Positions 1 to 8,893 of a stretch of DNA of 64,000 nucleotides are shown one piece after another; the first letter of the stretch is position 1; every line of letters begins with the position of its first letter. Position numbers and translations under genes: made by a program. A model generated the notes under the pieces. The model saw only the letters and a list, made by a program, of their open reading frames with translations, was not told the DNA's origin and did not search any database. The DNA is taken from the NCBI GenBank assembly GCA_020073245.1, contig JAIQFQ010000001.1:101001-165000 (forward strand). The letters run 5' to 3'. The stretch is from Terriglobia bacterium. GTDB taxonomy: Bacteria; Acidobacteriota; Thermoanaerobaculia; Thermoanaerobaculales; Thermoanaerobaculaceae.

Positions 1-50
1 TTAGTGGTCCGCAGAGGCACGAGTACGACCGCCGCGAAGCAAGCGAAAAG

Positions 51-138
51 GCAAGAGGGTAGAAGGTAGACCGTAGAGGAGAGACGGAAACCGTCTACGG
101 CGTTCCCTCTCCCCTCTTGCCTCTTTCCTCTTCCCTTC
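51..138. repeat. Purine/pyrimidine inverted repeat, copy 1
   Basis: The left arm is purine-rich (aaggcaagaggg, gaaggtagac, gaggagagacgg). The right arm carries the complementary pyrimidine words in reverse order (ccgtctac, ccctctcc, ctcttgcc). The RNA could fold into a long imperfect hairpin with a very short loop. It lies 18 bases beyond the stop of the minus-strand aminotransferase. The same word set recurs between genes elsewhere in the window. No gene is seen in bases 1-156. Confidence 0.7.
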
Positions 139-156
139 AGGGCTCGTGCTGGTCCA

Positions 157-1272
157 TCAAAAAGCTGACGAAAGGTACTCGCCGAGCCGGGCCAGGCCCT
201 CAGGGAGGTCGCGGCGGCCGAGACCGATCCGCACATGGCCGGGGGCTTGGAACAGGGAACCCGGGATCAGCAACACGCCGCGTGAATCGAGCAGCCCGGC
301 ACACAGCCGGTCTGCCGTGCCCTCTCCCCGCCAGCGCGGGAACGCCACCGAACCGGCGCGCGGCGCAAGCCAGTCGAAGTGGTCGGCGTGCGCGGCAAAG
401 AAGCTCTCGGCCTCGGTCACATTTGCCCTCACGATCGCGAGGTTGCGGGCCAGGATCCGATCGCGCGTGCCGAGCGCAGCGATCGCCAGCACCTCGGAGG
501 GTGCGCTGCTGCAGATTGTCGTGTAGTCCTTGAGCGCGAGCCAGCGCGCCGGCAGCGCCGGGTCGCGCGCGGCGAGCCAGCCAATCCGCAGCCCGGGCAG
601 GCCAAACGCCTTCGACAACCCCGACAGCGAAATCCCTTTCTCATACAGGTCCGCCACCGCCAGCAGGCGGTCAGCGGGATCGTGCTCGAGCAGCCGGTAC
701 ATTTCGTCCGAGAACAGCCACGCCCCCCGCGAGGCGGTGAGTGCGACGATCGCGTCCAGCTCGCCACGCGTCGCCATCGCGCCGCTTGGGTTGTGCGGGA
801 AGTTGACCACCACCATCCGGGTGCGCTCGGTGAGACTGTGCTCGAGGCGGCCAAGGTCGAGCCTCCACCCGTGCGCGCCGGCCTCGAGCGGCCATAGCGT
901 CAGCTCGCAGCCGATCGCGCGCGGCACCTCGTGGAGCGACTGGTACGCGGGCGTCTGGACGACAACATGGTCGCCCGGCTCGAGCAGCGCGTGCATCGCG
1001 ATGAAGATCGCCTCCTCGGGAGCGGCCACGACCACGCCCTCCGGCGCGACGCTCTCGTACACCGCGGCGATCTCCTCCCGGAGGCGCGGATGTCCCTGGC
1101 TCTCGGTGTAGCCGAGGCGTAGCCCCTGCCAGAGCAATGCCGCCTCCGGCGACGCCATCTCCAGCAGCTCCGCGAGCGACATGCTCTCGCAGTCCGAAGC
1201 GGAGAGCACGTACCGCACCTTGAACTCGTGCGCCGCGAAGTACCGCTCCAGCCTGAACGGTTCGATCCGCAT
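157..1272 (-). CDS. PLP-dependent class I/II aminotransferase
   Basis: Predicted 371-residue cytosolic fold-type I aminotransferase. Seen: an NFPHNPSG stretch near residues 157-164, SDEMY near 188-192 whose Asp binds the PLP pyridine nitrogen, and SLSGLSKAFG with the Schiff-base Lys near 221, followed by GLRIGW. These match the aspartate-aminotransferase superfamily; the substrate cannot be read from sequence. The start is the internal Met (MRIEPF), preceded by ggaggag about seven bases upstream; the longer open frame to 1332 lacks such a site. It appears monocistronic, with a hairpin after the stop and a non-coding repeat upstream. Confidence 0.85.
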   Translation of the reverse strand: MRIEPFRLERYFAAHEFKVRYVLSASDCESMSLAELLEMASPEAALLWQGLRLGYTESQGHPRLREEIAAVYESVAPEGVVVAAPEEAIFIAMHALLEPGDHVVVQTPAYQSLHEVPRAIGCELTLWPLEAGAHGWRLDLGRLEHSLTERTRMVVVNFPHNPSGAMATRGELDAIVALTASRGAWLFSDEMYRLLEHDPADRLLAVADLYEKGISLSGLSKAFGLPGLRIGWLAARDPALPARWLALKDYTTICSSAPSEVLAIAALGTRDRILARNLAIVRANVTEAESFFAAHADHFDWLAPRAGSVAFPRWRGEGTADRLCAGLLDSRGVLLIPGSLFQAPGHVRIGLGRRDLPEGLARLGEYLSSAF

Positions 1273-1490
1273 CCCGTCCTCCTCCGCGCACGATAACCGA
1301 TCCCGCGCTTGGCACGTCTGCGCAGGGCCCATTGCCCAACGGACGGCTCACATCCATAGGGGAACTGGCCTAGGAGCACGTGCAAACGGCGGTGCCGGAC
1401 AGGCCGGCCCTGCGGGCCGAGCAGATACCTCGCCGGAGCGTGCACGTACCGAGCGGCCAGACCATCACCGGTACGCGCTCCAATCCGAGG

Positions 1491-1682
1491 GCGGGGGGTA
1501 TTCAATCCGCCGGTGCTATGGGTGGCCGATTCCTCCGCAGCCCGCGGGCACCGGACGGGCGGAGGAGTCCGAGGGCGCAGGTCGCGGGGGCGACCAAGCC
1601 CGAGGACGGCCACCGCAGCACCGGCAAAAAGAAAGCCGTGCCCGCAGGGGACACGAAGACAGCCTCCACGCAGTGGAACAGG
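1491..1682 (+). repeat. Dispersed non-coding repeat, copy A (short form)
   Basis: It begins with ggtattcaatccgcc and ends with aaagaaagccgtgcccgcag, then cctccacgcagtggaaca, which can form a small hairpin. The same two ends bracket two longer copies near 32.3-33.0 kb. This copy lacks the middle segment (ggggtgtcggtg ... gacaccgagggg) that the other two share. No coding capacity is credible. Confidence 0.65.
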
Positions 1683-1698
1683 CACGCGCTGCTTTTCG

Positions 1699-1736
1699 GG
1701 GAGCTTCTTCGCTCGCTGCGCTCGCTCAGAATGACA
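1699..1736. repeat. Short dispersed repeat (cttcgctcgctgcgctcgct type)
   Basis: The segment gagcttcttcgctcgctgcg followed by ctcgctcagaatgac is a word known from many unrelated bacterial genomes. It is often mistranslated as a HSERSER-like peptide, and the minus frame here indeed reads ILSERSERR. Only one copy was noticed in this window. Confidence 0.5.
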
Positions 1737-1803
1737 CGGTGTGGCACATCGCAAGGCCGCAAGCCCGAGGGGTAAGAAAGGAGTTTCCAGGCCGCGAAAA
1801 CGT

Positions 1804-3231
1804 CTAGGGTTTGCGGGCGACGAGAAGGAAGTCGCGCGGTCCCGACAGCCACGCGTCGAGCTTTGACGCCAGCTCGCGTAGGGGCTCGGGCTGGCCCGGC
1901 CGCACCAGCGCCTGCTCAGGCGGAAACGGGTGCACGCGCCTCACCTCCACGACCTCGAGCCCGACCGCCTTCGCGACGAACGCCATCGCGTCCGGGTGGA
2001 TCGGCGCACGGTGAGTCGGGTCAGTCCAGAACAACCCGGCGCCGACCCTCAGCGACTCTGGGTTCGGGCTCTCGACCAGCAGCACACCGCCGGGACGAAG
2101 CGCAGCGGCAGCCGCCTCCACCAGAGTCATCCATCCGGCCGCCGGGAGGTGCTCGACGAGATGGATGGCGGTCACACCGCCCAGGCTTCCCGGCTGCGAG
2201 CTCTGCAGCGCCCCGACGGCGTCACGCTCCTCGACCGCGAGACCTAACCGGCGGCACCCGGCTACCATCGCCGGATCGCTGTCCACCCCACGCGCCTCAA
2301 TGCCGGCGTTGCGGAGTGCCTCGAGAAGCTCGCCGCGCCCACAGCCGAGATCCATCACCGGCGAATTACCCGCGAGCGCGCGGACGTGCTCCTCGGCGCG
2401 ACCAAGGATCTCGGCACGATCGCCGCGGAACGTCTGCGCGAAGCGCGTCGACGCAGCGGCGACTGCCTCCGGGATCCGAGCCTCGATCTCCTGTGCGATC
2501 CCGATTCGCAGCGGCTCGTGCTGCACCAGCCGTTCCACGAGACCGGTCACCTCGGTGAGGTCCTCGTGGAGGCGCTCCACGAGGGCGTCGGTACGACCCG
2601 AGAGAGCAGGGAGGCGACCGTCGCGTAGCTCCTCCGCGACCGCCTGAACGCTTTCGAGCGCCCGCTGAAGGCTCGCGATGTCGGCCTCCGCCCGTGGTAC
2701 GCGAACGTCACGCACCGAAAGAATCTCCGCCTGTAGGGCCTCGGCGCTCTTCTGCATGAGGCCGAGATTCCTCTCGACGCGCGGAACGCGAGTGTCACGG
2801 AGCGACTCCAGCTCGCTCTCGAGGACACCGGCGGCTTTCTGCAGGAGGCTGAGGTCACCCTCGACGCGCGGAACGCGGGTGTCACGGAGCGACTCCAGCT
2901 CACCCTGGAGGACGCCGGCTATGCTCGCCAGGCGGTCGCGCACCTCCTCAAACTCGGTACGTGTCGCGATGTACGCCTGCCGGAGATCGTCGAGCGCTGC
3001 CGCCGAGTCGTTCGCACGGGTCTCGAGGTGCTCGCGCAACTCCTGCAGCTCCCCTGACTGCCCCTCGAGTGCCTGTCCGAGAGCGGCGTTTTCCGCCTCG
3101 AGCCGGTGGAAGTCGCGCCGCAGGAAGAAGTAAGCCGCGCCCCGCACCAGGCGCGCCAGCCACCCTTGCGGCTTGGCCTCCGGCCGCGAGGGAGTCCGGG
3201 CAGCGTCCGAGGGGGGTTGGCCGTCGCTCAC
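1804..3231 (-). CDS. Coiled-coil protein with C-terminal SAM methyltransferase domain
   Basis: A 475-residue protein. The N-terminal half is predicted alpha-helical coiled coil containing three near-identical tandem 29-residue units (each with ELESLRDTRVPRVE or a close variant), visible in the DNA as 87-bp repeats around 2.69-2.93 kb. The C-terminal ~170 residues are a class I methyltransferase: VMDLGCGRGELLEAL (motif I), DSDPAMV (acidic motif II) and HLVEHLPAAGW. Architecture resembles chain-length-regulating methyltransferases of polysaccharide synthesis (WbdD-like), but no polysaccharide genes are nearby, so the substrate is open. The start is GTG; it sits 6 bases after rplI and is probably cotranscribed. 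Confidence 0.75.
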   Translation of the reverse strand: MSDGQPPSDAARTPSRPEAKPQGWLARLVRGAAYFFLRRDFHRLEAENAALGQALEGQSGELQELREHLETRANDSAAALDDLRQAYIATRTEFEEVRDRLASIAGVLQGELESLRDTRVPRVEGDLSLLQKAAGVLESELESLRDTRVPRVERNLGLMQKSAEALQAEILSVRDVRVPRAEADIASLQRALESVQAVAEELRDGRLPALSGRTDALVERLHEDLTEVTGLVERLVQHEPLRIGIAQEIEARIPEAVAAASTRFAQTFRGDRAEILGRAEEHVRALAGNSPVMDLGCGRGELLEALRNAGIEARGVDSDPAMVAGCRRLGLAVEERDAVGALQSSQPGSLGGVTAIHLVEHLPAAGWMTLVEAAAAALRPGGVLLVESPNPESLRVGAGLFWTDPTHRAPIHPDAMAFVAKAVGLEVVEVRRVHPFPPEQALVRPGQPEPLRELASKLDAWLSGPRDFLLVARKP

Positions 3232-3237
3232 AACAGC

Positions 3238-3702
3238 CTAGGCCCCGCTTCCCTGCTCCTTGGCTTCGGGCTGCACGTGCACCGTGATCGGCACCCGCAC
3301 GTCCCGGTGCAGCTTGATCGCCGCAGTGTAGGTTCCGAGGCGCTTGATATGCTCCAGCTCGATCTTCCGGCGGTCCACCGTCAGTCCGCGCTCGGCCAGC
3401 GCCTCGGCCACATCCGTGGACGTTACCGAGCCGTAGAGGGCATCGCCCTCGCCGGAGCGCCGCACGAACGTGAGCTCGATCCCGGTGAGCTGCCCCGCGA
3501 TGTGCTCGGCCTCGCCCTTGTTCTTGGCCTCCGTCTGCTCCCAGCGCTTTGTCTGTTCCTTGAAGCGCGCGAGGTTCGCAGGGGTCGCCCGGTATGCGAG
3601 CCCCTTCGGGATCAGGAAGTTTCGCGCAAAGCCGGGCTTCACGTCGATGGTGGCGCCGCGGTCGCCCAGATGCTCCACGTGGTCGTTCAGGATCACTTTC
3701 AT
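3238..3702 (-). CDS. rplI: 50S ribosomal protein bL9
   Basis: A 154-residue protein with the bL9 N-terminal signature MKVILNDHVEHLGDRG and KPGFARNFLIPKGLA, a long connecting helix, and a C-terminal rRNA-binding domain. bL9 binds domain V of 23S rRNA and extends from the 50S subunit. The ATG overlaps the stop of the upstream membrane-protein gene in an ATGA arrangement, indicating translational coupling. It is the last ribosomal gene of the rpsF-rpsR-(DUF2232)-rplI cluster. Confidence 0.97.
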   Translation of the reverse strand: MKVILNDHVEHLGDRGATIDVKPGFARNFLIPKGLAYRATPANLARFKEQTKRWEQTEAKNKGEAEHIAGQLTGIELTFVRRSGEGDALYGSVTSTDVAEALAERGLTVDRRKIELEHIKRLGTYTAAIKLHRDVRVPITVHVQPEAKEQGSGA

Positions 3703-4652
3703 GCTTCAAGTCCTCCGTCGTCTGCTTCACCCCGGCGCAAGCGGAAGAAGCTGTCGGCTAGCCCAAGGGCAGAAAATACCAGGGCGACCGGAACCTGCAG
3801 GGCGAACACAAGCACGCCCAGCCGAACCAACCGGTTTCCGCTGAACCGGTGCCCTAGGTAGAAGAAAATGATAGCGAGCCCATGCACGAAATACAACCCG
3901 AGAACTGTCACCAAAAGGTTCGCAGCCAACCACTTGACCGGTTCCGGCGCGAACACCCAGCCAAGACCGCCGAGGGCGAAGCCAACCGGAAGCCAGTCCT
4001 CGGACGCGTAGCGGGTAATCGGTTCCGAGCCTCGGGGCAGCCCCAGCAGGGGCAGGCGCGGCCGCAGCCAGAATGCCGCCCAGAGCACGTACAGCGCAAC
4101 AGCGGAGGGCGCGAGGTAGGCGGCCATGTGGATCGCCTGCGCCACCAACTCCTGCGCGCCCGAGGCTTCCCCCAGCCTCTTTACCAGCTCGCTCGTTTCG
4201 CTCCCACGGGCAAGGATCTCTGTCAATGCGTCCGCAGGAACGACCGGGTAGAAGACCGCCGCCATCACGCCCGCCGCGATCCCAAACGCGACCAACGCCA
4301 CCAACGCCGCCCAACGGCCCGTGCTCCACTCCCGGCGCACCCAGGTCTCCACGGAGACGGCCGGCCAGACGGCCACCAGGAGGTACCCCGTCGCCAAGGC
4401 AACCATCCACGGCTGATGCCAGACGAGCACCGCACCCACGAGCGCCACCGTCACCCAACCCCAAGCCAGGAACGACGGCCGGCCGGTCGCCGTCACGTGC
4501 ACCAACGGCAGCGGGGCGAGCAACGCCAGGAAGACGCCGACGATCGGCAGCAGGACCAGGCTCGCGAACACCAAGAGCGAGAACAAGCCCGCCATCCCGG
4601 GGCCGATGAAGCGCGGGGATGGCGGCGTTGGGGGAGGCGAGGCCGACGCCAT
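3699..4652 (-). CDS. DUF2232-type polytopic membrane protein
   Basis: A 317-residue hydrophobic protein with about eight predicted transmembrane segments. The first lies near residues 20-45 after a proline/serine-rich N terminus. Its position between rpsR and rplI is the usual location of DUF2232 (YybS-like) proteins. Function is not established; the conserved synteny suggests a housekeeping envelope role. Its stop overlaps the rplI start by four bases and it begins 13 bases after rpsR. Confidence 0.7.
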   Translation of the reverse strand: MASASPPPTPPSPRFIGPGMAGLFSLLVFASLVLLPIVGVFLALLAPLPLVHVTATGRPSFLAWGWVTVALVGAVLVWHQPWMVALATGYLLVAVWPAVSVETWVRREWSTGRWAALVALVAFGIAAGVMAAVFYPVVPADALTEILARGSETSELVKRLGEASGAQELVAQAIHMAAYLAPSAVALYVLWAAFWLRPRLPLLGLPRGSEPITRYASEDWLPVGFALGGLGWVFAPEPVKWLAANLLVTVLGLYFVHGLAIIFFYLGHRFSGNRLVRLGVLVFALQVPVALVFSALGLADSFFRLRRGEADDGGLEA

Positions 4653-4665
4653 TGCCAGAGATCTC

Positions 4666-4896
4666 TCAGTCCCCCAGGAAAGGCAGGAGCGCCATGAGAC
4701 GGGCGCGCTTGATCGCCCGGGTCAACTTGCGCTGGTAGATCGGGTTGGTGCCCGAGACGCGGCGTGGCAGGATCTTGCCCGACACAGGGACGTACTGCCG
4801 GATGAGGTCGATGTTCTTGTAGTCGATGTACTCGATCCCCTCGGCGGTGAACTTGCAGGTCTTCTTCCGCTTGACGAAGTACTTCTTCTTCGACAT
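4666..4896 (-). CDS. rpsR: 30S ribosomal protein bS18
   Basis: A 76-residue basic protein: [14 protein letters not shown] at the N terminus, [14 protein letters not shown], then [20 protein letters not shown] and a basic C terminus. It has the family length and binds 16S rRNA next to bS6. The start at the internal Met is set by gaggagg about six bases upstream; the longer frame runs into rpsF. A single Cys remains in KKTCKF, so it is not a clear zinc-ribbon form. Confidence 0.96.
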   Translation of the reverse strand: MSKKKYFVKRKKTCKFTAEGIEYIDYKNIDLIRQYVPVSGKILPRRVSGTNPIYQRKLTRAIKRARLMALLPFLGD

Positions 4897-4897
4897 G

Positions 4898-5314
4898 TCA
4901 CGCCTCCTCGCGGACCGCATGAGCGGCGGGGGCCGCCCCGGCCGCGGCCTCGGCACGCTCCTTGGCTGCTCGTTTGGCGGCCTTCTGGGCGGCGCGCACC
5001 TTCTCCATCTTGCGGGCGCGCTGCATCTCTCGGTCGAGGTTGAGGTTGAGGTAGCGCATCACCTGGTCCGACAGCCGCAGGCGGTATTCGAGCGGCTTGA
5101 TCACCGTGCCGGGGGCCTCGTACTGCCAGAAGATGTAGTACCCCTCGCGCTTGTGGTCGATCAGGTACGCGAGGGTGCGCTTGCCCCACACGTCTTCTTT
5201 GACGATGGTCGCACCCTCCTTGGCGAGAAGCTCCTTGAGCTCCCCCAGGAACACCGTGCGATGCTCGTCTTCCAGAGTTGGGTCGAGGATGACACCGAGT
5301 TCATACAGCGGCAT
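4898..5314 (-). CDS. rpsF: 30S ribosomal protein bS6
   Basis: A 138-residue protein with the bS6 fold signature: [16 protein letters not shown], then [18 protein letters not shown] and FWQYEAPG. A long Ala/Lys/Glu-rich C-terminal tail (residues ~105-138) exceeds the usual family length. It partners bS18 on the small subunit platform. The start is chosen at MPLYEL because aaaggagag lies just upstream. It is the first gene of the rpsF-rpsR-rplI operon. Confidence 0.95.
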   Translation of the reverse strand: MPLYELGVILDPTLEDEHRTVFLGELKELLAKEGATIVKEDVWGKRTLAYLIDHKREGYYIFWQYEAPGTVIKPLEYRLRLSDQVMRYLNLNLDREMQRARKMEKVRAAQKAAKRAAKERAEAAAGAAPAAHAVREEA

Positions 5315-5434
5315 GGGCTCTCCTTTCGGCCTTCGGCCCCCGCATCGAGGCGGGAGCAAGGAACCCGCCATGCCAGGCGGAACAGAGATTGTACCCCGAA
5401 CGCGCGGAAAAGCAACCTCGCCGCAGGGCAGGGG

Positions 5435-6082
5435 CTACCCGGAACGACGCTCGCGCCGCTGCTCGGTCACCCAGCCAACCACGGGCGGCACCCAGCACAG
5501 GTTGGCCGCGATGGTCTCGAGCGCGGCACGGACCTGGGTGGTTGGGCTGAAGCCCGCGGCCCGGACCAGCAACAGAGCGAGAGGGACGACGAGAATCACG
5601 GCGAGGCTCGCGACCATGACCGGATCGCGGACGTAGCACCTCGCTGCACTGGGCCACGAACCTTCCCTCCGCCGCAGGTACGCAAACCCGGACACGTTGG
5701 CGCCGATCTGGTCGGAGAGGGCGTACAAGTACGGGATGTAGAACCCCTGAACGCCGGCGATCTCGACGCCGAGTCGGCGGCTGACCCAGTCGACCACCCA
5801 TGGCACAGCCATCCCGGCGAGCTTCCCCCAGCCGTACGCTTCCGCCATCGACTCCGGGGCGCGCGTGAGGCGTCGGCGCACCGCGAACACCCCCTCGAGC
5901 ACGCTTTCGCCTTCGCCGGCGAGCGTCCGGACGAGCCACTGGCCTATCCCGCTGCGCTGGAGCCCGAGCCTGTCGAGCACGACGCCGAGCAGCAGCCCGC
6001 CGAGGTAGCCCGGAACCGTGTACCTCAACAACTCGCGGAACTCGCCCGTCACCTCGCGGGACGGCCCTTCCTCGGCGCACAT
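5435..6082 (-). CDS. Uncharacterised membrane protein
   Basis: A 215-residue protein of unknown family. Hydrophobic stretches occur near the N terminus ([20 protein letters not shown]), the middle ([13 protein letters not shown]) and the C-terminal third ([19 protein letters not shown]), so an inner-membrane location is likely. No catalytic motif was recognised. The start is placed at MCAEEG, with ggagg eight bases upstream, rather than at the longer frame. It lies between pth and rpsF, where ychF is often found in related gene orders, but it has no GTPase motifs. Confidence 0.6.
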   Translation of the reverse strand: MCAEEGPSREVTGEFRELLRYTVPGYLGGLLLGVVLDRLGLQRSGIGQWLVRTLAGEGESVLEGVFAVRRRLTRAPESMAEAYGWGKLAGMAVPWVVDWVSRRLGVEIAGVQGFYIPYLYALSDQIGANVSGFAYLRRREGSWPSAARCYVRDPVMVASLAVILVVPLALLLVRAAGFSPTTQVRAALETIAANLCWVPPVVGWVTEQRRERRSG

Positions 6083-6181
6083 GCCCGTGCCTCCGGTCGC
6101 CGAGGTTGTCACACCGAACCTCGACCGTCGACCCGTCGGAAGGCGGGGGTCCACCGCCTGCCCTCGCCGCTCGCCACCGTC

Positions 6182-6448
6182 TCAGCGCTCGGCGACCTTG
6201 AGCACCCAGCAGTACGTGCCGTCCTGCCAGATGATGCGCGGATCGCTGCCGAGACGAACCTCGGCATCCGCGCAGGCGGCTTCGTGGCTGCAGTGCTCGG
6301 TCCAAACAACCGTCTTGTTCTTGGCGCGGTACATGTTGTCACCCACCTTGTTGACGCATTTGAGTTTCAGCAAACGGTCCTCTCCGAATCCGGCGGGCGA
6401 AAGGAGCGCGAGCACAAATGCAGCAGCCAGGGGAATACTCCGCCTCAT
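6182..6448 (-). CDS. Small secreted protein with four cysteines
   Basis: 88 residues. A clear Sec signal peptide (MRRSIPLAAAFVLALLSPAGFG) is followed by a ~66-residue mature part with Cys in LKCVNK, EHCSHEAACADAE and GTYCWVL, which could form two disulfides. The family is not recognised. gggagg eight bases before the ATG supports translation. The location between pth and the membrane protein gives no functional hint. Confidence 0.6.
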   Translation of the reverse strand: MRRSIPLAAAFVLALLSPAGFGEDRLLKLKCVNKVGDNMYRAKNKTVVWTEHCSHEAACADAEVRLGSDPRIIWQDGTYCWVLKVAER

Positions 6449-6511
6449 GTCGATGCCTCCCGTTGCGGGGAGTATCCCACACAGGACGTGCTGCCCGGAA
6501 TGTGCGGGAGT

Positions 6512-7093
6512 TCAAGACTCGACGGTGCTCGCGACCTGATTGAACTGGTTGGCTGCCCGGCTCACGCCGAGTCGCATGGTCGCCTCGACGCAGTCGGCAC
6601 CACGGGTGATCATCGAACTGACCATCTCGCACTCATCGGCCTCGAACGGGGCAAGCACGTACTCCGCGAGGTCGTCCCACGGATCCTCACCGCGGATCCC
6701 GAGGCGCAACCTCGGGAACCCTTCCCCGACTGCCGCCGCGATCGAGCGCAGGCCGTTGTGAGTGCCGGGCCCGCCAGTCGGCCGCAGGCGCAGCTGGCCC
6801 AGGGGTAACTCGACGTCGTCAACGACCACGAGGCACTGCGCCGGGACGAGCTCCTCGCCTTCGCAGAACAGCGTGAAGGAGTCCCCCGAGAGGTTCATGT
6901 AGGTCTGCGGCTTGAGCAGGATGAGGGAGTTTCCACCGGCTCGGCGGGCCAACTTTGCATGGTAGCGGTTGCGCCATGATCTGAGCCGCCACCTGCGCGC
7001 GAGCTCGTCCACCACCTGAAAACCAAGGTTGTGGCGGGTGTCCGCGTACTCCACACCGGGGTTGCCCAACCCGACGACCGCCGCGATGCGCAT
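6512..7093 (-). CDS. pth: Peptidyl-tRNA hydrolase
   Basis: A 193-residue cytosolic esterase that frees peptides from drop-off peptidyl-tRNA. The family signature is intact: VVGLGNPGVEYADTRHNLGF with catalytic His21 and Asn11, LLKPQTYMNLSG, and VVDDVELPLGQLRLRPTGG with the Asp that activates the His, followed by GTHNGLRSI. It lies 18 bases downstream of rplY on the same strand, the usual rplY-pth pairing. Confidence 0.96.
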   Translation of the reverse strand: MRIAAVVGLGNPGVEYADTRHNLGFQVVDELARRWRLRSWRNRYHAKLARRAGGNSLILLKPQTYMNLSGDSFTLFCEGEELVPAQCLVVVDDVELPLGQLRLRPTGGPGTHNGLRSIAAAVGEGFPRLRLGIRGEDPWDDLAEYVLAPFEADECEMVSSMITRGADCVEATMRLGVSRAANQFNQVASTVES

Positions 7094-7111
7094 GACAACG
7101 AGGCGCCAGAA

Positions 7112-7795
7112 CTACTCGGCTTCCTCGCGCTCCTCCTCGACCGCCTTCCCGCGCTTGATGACCTCCGGCTCGGCGGCCTCCTCGGCTTCGGCAACGGCCG
7201 CTTCCTCCGGCTTGACCTCCTCGGCTTCCTTGCCGCGAGTCTTCACCGTCGCGATCATCTTGCGAGGATCGTCGAGGAGCTTGACGCCCTCGGGGAGAGC
7301 CATCTCGGCGGCCGTGATGTGCTCGCCGAGCTCGAGGTTGCTGACGTCCACGTGGAACGACTGCGGGATGGCCTCGGCAGCGCACTCGACGTGAAGCGAC
7401 CTACCCACCCAGTCGAGGAAGCCCCCGATCTTGACTCCGGCGGATTCGCCCTCGAGGACGACCGGAACCTCGACCTTGAGCCGCTGGCCCTTCATGACGC
7501 GAATGAAGTCGAGGTGCTTGTACTGACGGGTGAGCGGGTCGATCTGCGCGTCGCGCACCATGGCGTGGCGTTCCTGCTTCGTGCCCTTCATTTTCAGCAG
7601 GAAGACGGTGTTGCGGCCTTTCTCCTGCTTCAGGAGCTCGGTCACGGTGTGGCGGTCGATCACGACCGGTACTGCCTCTTTGCCGCCGCCGTACACGACA
7701 GCCGGGATCAACCCCTGCGCGCGGAGCTTGCGGTTGGCACCCTTGCCGGTGGAGCTGCGACGCTCCACTTCGATCACGAGCTCGTCCATAGACAC
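7112..7795 (-). CDS. rplY: 50S ribosomal protein bL25 (Ctc form)
   Basis: 227 residues, the long Ctc-type bL25: an N-terminal 5S-rRNA-binding domain (RSSTGKGANRKLRAQGLIPA, VVYGGGKEAVPVVID), the TL5 C-terminal beta domain (LKVEVPVVLEGES, VHVECAAEAIPQSFHVDVS), and an acidic tail (residues ~190-227). It binds 5S rRNA in the central protuberance. ggaggtagg precedes the ATG. It follows prs after a 128-base gap and precedes pth. Confidence 0.95.
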   Translation of the reverse strand: MSMDELVIEVERRSSTGKGANRKLRAQGLIPAVVYGGGKEAVPVVIDRHTVTELLKQEKGRNTVFLLKMKGTKQERHAMVRDAQIDPLTRQYKHLDFIRVMKGQRLKVEVPVVLEGESAGVKIGGFLDWVGRSLHVECAAEAIPQSFHVDVSNLELGEHITAAEMALPEGVKLLDDPRKMIATVKTRGKEAEEVKPEEAAVAEAEEAAEPEVIKRGKAVEEEREEAE

Positions 7796-7923
7796 CTACC
7801 TCCGACCTCGCGGCCACGCCGTGAGGGGCGAGTACTTTACCACAGAGATCGTCAACAGTCGACAAGGAAAGAGCAATCGGCCATGGAACGCCCGCCTGTG
7901 CCCGGCGCCCTATGCCCTGTTTC

Positions 7924-8871
7924 CTAGACGAACAGGCTGGACACGGACTTGGCCTCGTGGATGCGCCGGATCGCCTCGCCAAGCAACTCCGCGACGGAGA
8001 GCTGGCGGATCTTCGCGCACGAACTCGCCGCCCCGTTGAGCGGGACCGTGTCCGTGACGATCACCTGCTCGACAACCGACGCCTCGATGCGTTGTACGGC
8101 AGGGCCGGAGAGCACCGGGTGCACGCCGGCCGCCAGCACCCTGGCCGCGCCCCGCTCGGCCAGCACCTCGGCCGTCTTCACGAGGGTCCCCGCGGTGTCG
8201 ATGATATCGTCCACGATCACGCAGGTGCGGCCCGCGACGTCGCCGATCACGTGCATCACGTCGGCTTGGTTGGGGCTGGTGCGCCGCTTGTCCACGATCG
8301 CGAGGGTTGCCTCCAAACGCTTGGCGAAGGCCCGGGCACGCTCGACGCCCCCGGCGTCGGGAGAGACCACCGTGATGTCCGGGAGCTGCAGACGCCTCAG
8401 TTCCTCGATCAGCACCGGGGCGGCGAACAGGTGGTCCACCGGAATGTTGAAGAACCCTTGGATTTGCGCGGCGTGGAGGTCCATCGAGAGGATGCGCGAC
8501 ACCCCAGAGGAGCTGATCAGGTCGCACACCAGCTTGGCGGTGATCGGTACCCGCGGACGGTCCTTGCGATCCTGACGGGCGTAGCCGAAATAGGGGATCA
8601 CCGCGGTCATCCGGCTGGCGGACGAGCGCCGACACGCATCCAGCAGGATCAGGAGCTCCACGAGGTTGTCGTTCACCGGCGGGCACGTCGGCTGCACGAC
8701 GTAGACGTCGCCGCCGCGCACGTTCTCCTCGATCTGGCAGCCGTTCTCGCCGTCCGAGAAGTTGTAGAGGCGAACCTCACCGCGGTGGATCTGCAGGTAG
8801 TCGCAGATGCGGTCGGTCAGCTGAGGATGCGCCCTGCCGGAGAACACAACCAACGGACTCTGGTCTTGCAT
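7924..8871 (-). CDS. prs: Ribose-phosphate pyrophosphokinase
   Basis: A 315-residue cytosolic enzyme making PRPP from ribose 5-phosphate and ATP for nucleotide, His and Trp synthesis. Visible family motifs: FSDGENGCQIEENVRG (38-53), FGYARQDRKDRPRVPI (95-110), DLHAAQIQGFF (131-141), the flexible loop VDKRRTSPNQADV (193-205), and the PRPP-binding loop VIVDDIIDTAGT (218-229). The start at MQDQSP is supported by gaggaagg just upstream; the longer frame would read through the tRNA gene. Confidence 0.97.
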   Translation of the reverse strand: MQDQSPLVVFSGRAHPQLTDRICDYLQIHRGEVRLYNFSDGENGCQIEENVRGGDVYVVQPTCPPVNDNLVELLILLDACRRSSASRMTAVIPYFGYARQDRKDRPRVPITAKLVCDLISSSGVSRILSMDLHAAQIQGFFNIPVDHLFAAPVLIEELRRLQLPDITVVSPDAGGVERARAFAKRLEATLAIVDKRRTSPNQADVMHVIGDVAGRTCVIVDDIIDTAGTLVKTAEVLAERGAARVLAAGVHPVLSGPAVQRIEASVVEQVIVTDTVPLNGAASSCAKIRQLSVAELLGEAIRRIHEAKSVSSLFV

Positions 8872-8893
8872 GCCTTCCTCGCAACCGTCGGTC

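Larger units (their letters stand above)
1273..1803. other. Non-coding interval with dispersed repeats
   Basis: This 531-base gap has open frames on both strands but none with family resemblance, a ribosome binding site or plausible composition. It contains one copy of the dispersed GTATTCAA...AAAGAAA repeat (about 1491-1682) and a 38-base segment (1699-1736) of the common gagcttcttcgctcgctgcg type found scattered in many bacterial genomes. The rest is GC-rich without recognisable content. Confidence 0.6.

Noticed and set aside
117..897. Plus-strand open frames across the aminotransferase gene
   Set aside because: They are antisense shadows of a gene with intact PLP-enzyme motifs and have Arg/Ser/Pro-biased composition.
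1502..1852. Minus-strand frames through 1.3-1.85 kb including an LSERSERR peptide
   Set aside because: They translate dispersed repeats; the HSERSER-like word is a well-known artefact of a common nucleotide repeat.
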